A stretch of DNA of 64,000 nucleotides, taken from positions 3,309,521 through 3,373,520 of the forward strand of contig LJIE01000001.1 of NCBI GenBank assembly GCA_001281695.1, read 5' to 3'. The DNA is from a bacterium 336/3. GTDB lineage: Bacteria > Bacteroidota > Bacteroidia > Cytophagales > Thermonemataceae. The translations under genes and the position numbers were made by a program. Shown in pieces: positions 62,052-64,000 of this stretch (its first letter is position 1; each line of letters begins with the position of its first letter). The notes beneath the pieces were generated by a model. That model was given only the letters and a program-made list of their open reading frames with translations, did not search any database and was not told the DNA's origin.

Positions 62052-63029
62052 TTATTTCTTCCTCCAAATTTCTTTCCATGCTTCTGTCAAGAAGCCTACT
62101 CCGTAGGCTGTTAGTTGCACGCATACAGCCCCTACACTCATCACTGATACTTTCAGGCTTTTGGTTTGAATCAGGGCATCTATCCAAATGACCATAAAGT
62201 AAAAAGCCAGAGAGCCAGTCATCAGTAGCCCCAGAAACGGATGTATTAGAAATCCGATGGGGCTTGCTAATGCATACAATACAAAAGCAGCAGGAAAACA
62301 ATGCACCAATTTCAGTTCTTTTGGAAAAAAACGCCAAATATTGATTCTCCCTCGTCCAAAAAAGTGAAGTTGTTTGTAAAACTGTTTGAAGCTTGTTCTG
62401 CGTTTATGATACACATACGCATTGGGTATGAAGCCTATTTTAAAACCATTTTGTTCTATTCGGATACTAAACTCAATATCTTCACCCATTCTGGTAATTT
62501 TGTAACCTTTGGTTTTTTCATAAACAGCTCTTGAAATACCCATATTAAAACTACGTGGTCTGAATTTCTCTGCCGATTTGGTATTGCCACGTATGCCCCC
62601 AGTTGAAAAAAGTGAAGTCATAGCATAGCTAATAGCCTTTTGTGTATCTGTAAAGCTTTCGTGAGCTTTGTCTGCACCACCAAAGGCATCTAAAGGTGTT
62701 TTTTCGAGAAAATCGTACACTGTTTGTAGATAATGAGGTGGTACAAGAGCATCCGAATCAAATACAATTAAATAATCGCCTTTGGCTATCTCAAAACCTG
62801 TATTTCTAGCAAAACCCTGCCCTGCATTTTCTTTATAGAAATAAGTCAAATCGAACTGATTTTTGTATTTTTCAGCAATTTGGTCTGCTTTATTTTTAGA
62901 GCCATCTTCAATCACAACCACCTCAAAACGCATTTTGTTTGTGTCAAAAATTTGTTTGGTAAGCGATTCTAAAAGCTCATCTAACTCATCAGGACGGTTA
63001 TATACAGGAATGATAAGAGAAAAAAACAT
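62052..63029 (-). CDS. Glycosyltransferase family 2, membrane-bound
   Basis: 325 residues: GT-A domain (SLIIPVYNRPDELDELL, nucleotide-sugar Asp in FDSDALVPP, MGEDIEFSIR as the ED-like catalytic motif) and two to three C-terminal membrane helices. It transfers a sugar from a nucleotide sugar, probably for surface polysaccharide. No other polysaccharide genes adjoin it. Confidence 0.85.
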   Translation of the reverse strand: MFFSLIIPVYNRPDELDELLESLTKQIFDTNKMRFEVVVIEDGSKNKADQIAEKYKNQFDLTYFYKENAGQGFARNTGFEIAKGDYLIVFDSDALVPPHYLQTVYDFLEKTPLDAFGGADKAHESFTDTQKAISYAMTSLFSTGGIRGNTKSAEKFRPRSFNMGISRAVYEKTKGYKITRMGEDIEFSIRIEQNGFKIGFIPNAYVYHKRRTSFKQFYKQLHFFGRGRINIWRFFPKELKLVHCFPAAFVLYALASPIGFLIHPFLGLLMTGSLAFYFMVIWIDALIQTKSLKVSVMSVGAVCVQLTAYGVGFLTEAWKEIWRKK

Positions 63030-63036
63030 ACTAAAT

Positions 63037-63064
63037 AGTTATGAATTATAAGTGATAAATAATG
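63037..63064. repeat. Heptad-type intergenic repeat
   Basis: agttatg, aattata, agtgata, aataatg in 7-base register; close kin of 13262-13296. A further loose set (aagtctt, gtatcta, gaatcta) follows before sbcC. Confidence 0.5.
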
Positions 63065-63130
63065 ATTACTTCATTATATTCGCAATGACAAAATTAATAA
63101 TTGTCTAAAGTCTTGTATCTAGAATCTATT

Positions 63131-64000
63131 TTAGTGTCTGATTTTAGGTAATTTTAAAGTACTGACTCCCCCTCCTTTCTTTTCAACTTTTATTTGCAGT
63201 TTTACACGCTCTTTTAAGGCATCCACATGCGAAATGATGCCAATGGTCTTGCCTGTATTTTGAAGGGCTTCAAGGGCATCTATTGCCATGTCTAAGGTAT
63301 TGGGGTCGAGAGTTCCAAAACCTTCATCAATAAATAAAGAATCTATCTTTACATTCTTACTTGCCAAGTCCGAAAGCCCTAAAGCAAGTGCCAAACTCAC
63401 CAAAAAGCTTTCCCCACCCGAAAGGCTCTCCACAGGTCTAATGGCATCAGCTTGCTCTCTATCAATAATTTCAAGCTCAAGAGCTTGTTCTTCAATCTTT
63501 TTGGTATTTTCTAAGGCTTCTGCTTTTCTGATAATATAACGTCTGTTCAAACGGCTTAAATGAATGTTGGCAAGCCCTACCAAACGTTGTAAAGTGAGAC
63601 TTTGAGCAAACTCAGAGAACTTTTTTCCATCACTTGAGCCAATAATTTTATCCAATTTTTTCCAACGTTCACAAATTTCTGTCTGTTTAATAATTAAAGT
63701 TTCTTGGTCTTGATACTTTTTACTATTGATTTCTTGAGTTTTCAGTTGCTGATTTATCTCTCCAAGTTTCTGGTTTTTAGCAGATTGCTTTTGTTTTAAA
63801 ATTTCCATTTCTTGTTTAAGGGAATTTTCAGAAATACCTTCTGCAAGTCCTTCTAAAAGTTCTTTAGATTGCTTTTGCTTACTTTCCAAAACAGAGTTTA
63901 CTTCAATAGTATTTCTCAGCAAACGATTTTGTTCTTGTTTATAGGCTTCTTGTATCTCTTGGCTCAGTATTTTACTTTCAACATCTTCTCTACTAGCAAA
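63131..64000 (-). CDS. sbcC: Exonuclease subunit SbcC, C-terminal part (partial)
   Basis: The frame is open to the right edge, so only the last 289 or so residues are seen: the end of the long coiled coil (KQKQSAKNQKLGEINQQLKTQ), then the ABC-ATPase C-terminal lobe with signature ESLSGGESFLVSLALALGLSD, Walker B SLFIDEGFGTLDP and H-loop ISHVDALKERV. SbcCD cleaves hairpins and processes DNA ends. SbcD would be expected upstream, outside the window. Confidence 0.93.
   Translation of the reverse strand, partial: FASREDVESKILSQEIQEAYKQEQNRLLRNTIEVNSVLESKQKQSKELLEGLAEGISENSLKQEMEILKQKQSAKNQKLGEINQQLKTQEINSKKYQDQETLIIKQTEICERWKKLDKIIGSSDGKKFSEFAQSLTLQRLVGLANIHLSRLNRRYIIRKAEALENTKKIEEQALELEIIDREQADAIRPVESLSGGESFLVSLALALGLSDLASKNVKIDSLFIDEGFGTLDPNTLDMAIDALEALQNTGKTIGIISHVDALKERVKLQIKVEKKGGGVSTLKLPKIRH

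Overview
The window is chromosomal DNA from a low-GC member of the Bacteroidota, most likely of the order Cytophagales. The evidence is promoters of the TTG-N19/20-TAnnTTTG type, a type IX secretion C-terminal domain, a HYC_CC_PP/TonB-receptor/HMA metal locus, an HmuY-type haem locus, NusB with a long N-terminal extension, and a uppS-bamA-skp-skp run. Most genes are ordinary housekeeping or envelope genes.

Layout. 1-8.4 kb: end of an outer-membrane-type protein, hemA, a peroxide-defence run (Fur/PerR-like regulator, Dps, 2-Cys peroxiredoxin), a flavin oxidase, and a metal-linked TonB receptor locus. 8.4-16.4 kb: VWA protein, two lipoprotein hydrolases, NAD-type isocitrate dehydrogenase, YtxH, NusB, Ppx/GppA. 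16.5-21.6 kb: folK and the uppS-bamA-skp-skp run. 21.7-25.9 kb: haem uptake (TonB receptor, DUF6686-like, HmuY, DUF6607-like). 25.9-28.0 kb: delta-60 repeat/T9SS protein and a GmhB-like phosphatase. 28.1-38.1 kb: an RNA island on the minus strand, described below. 38.3-49.0 kb: an rsmB broken by a 17-bp tandem duplication, small lipoproteins, an S9 peptidase, a Smr protein and a Ca-type P-ATPase. 49.1-64 kb: LytS-type sensor kinase, ABC permease, an ATP-grasp gene, maf, aroC, a STAS/anti-sigma pair, duplicated basic secreted proteins, asnB, a KAS III-like enzyme, a frameshifted small gene, a GT2 glycosyltransferase and the end of sbcC.

The striking part is the island at about 28.1-38.1 kb. 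Nine linear tRNA or tRNA-like genes alternate with seven units (PE1-PE7) that share one architecture. In four of them (PE2, PE3, PE4, PE6) a tRNA is circularly permuted: the 3' half (anticodon side, T-arm, acceptor 3' strand) comes first, and after a 1-6 nt linker the 5' half follows (acceptor 5' strand, D-arm). The acceptor strands are complementary inside each unit. PE1 is a reduced unit with only the 3' half. PE7 is a permuted, abbreviated mimic of 23S rRNA domain IV (helices 68-71, including the helix 69 loop), and PE5 may mimic the 23S peptidyl-transferase region. All seven are closed by the same two-helix clamp. The outer helix has a different sequence in every unit, yet it is always complementary, always followed by a bulged T and then a covarying G-Y/R-C pair.

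Interleaved or downstream on the same strand are an ATP-grasp protein, an AlkB-like dioxygenase, a TROVE/Ro60 protein, a second ATP-grasp protein, a small primase-like (AEP) protein and an Rnl5/DraRnl-type RNA ligase; a PcfJ-like protein follows PE7. I infer an RNA repair, decoy or sensing system whose RNAs would be circular or rejoined mimics of tRNA and rRNA sites. The permutations and the covariation are read directly from the sequence. The function is not known.
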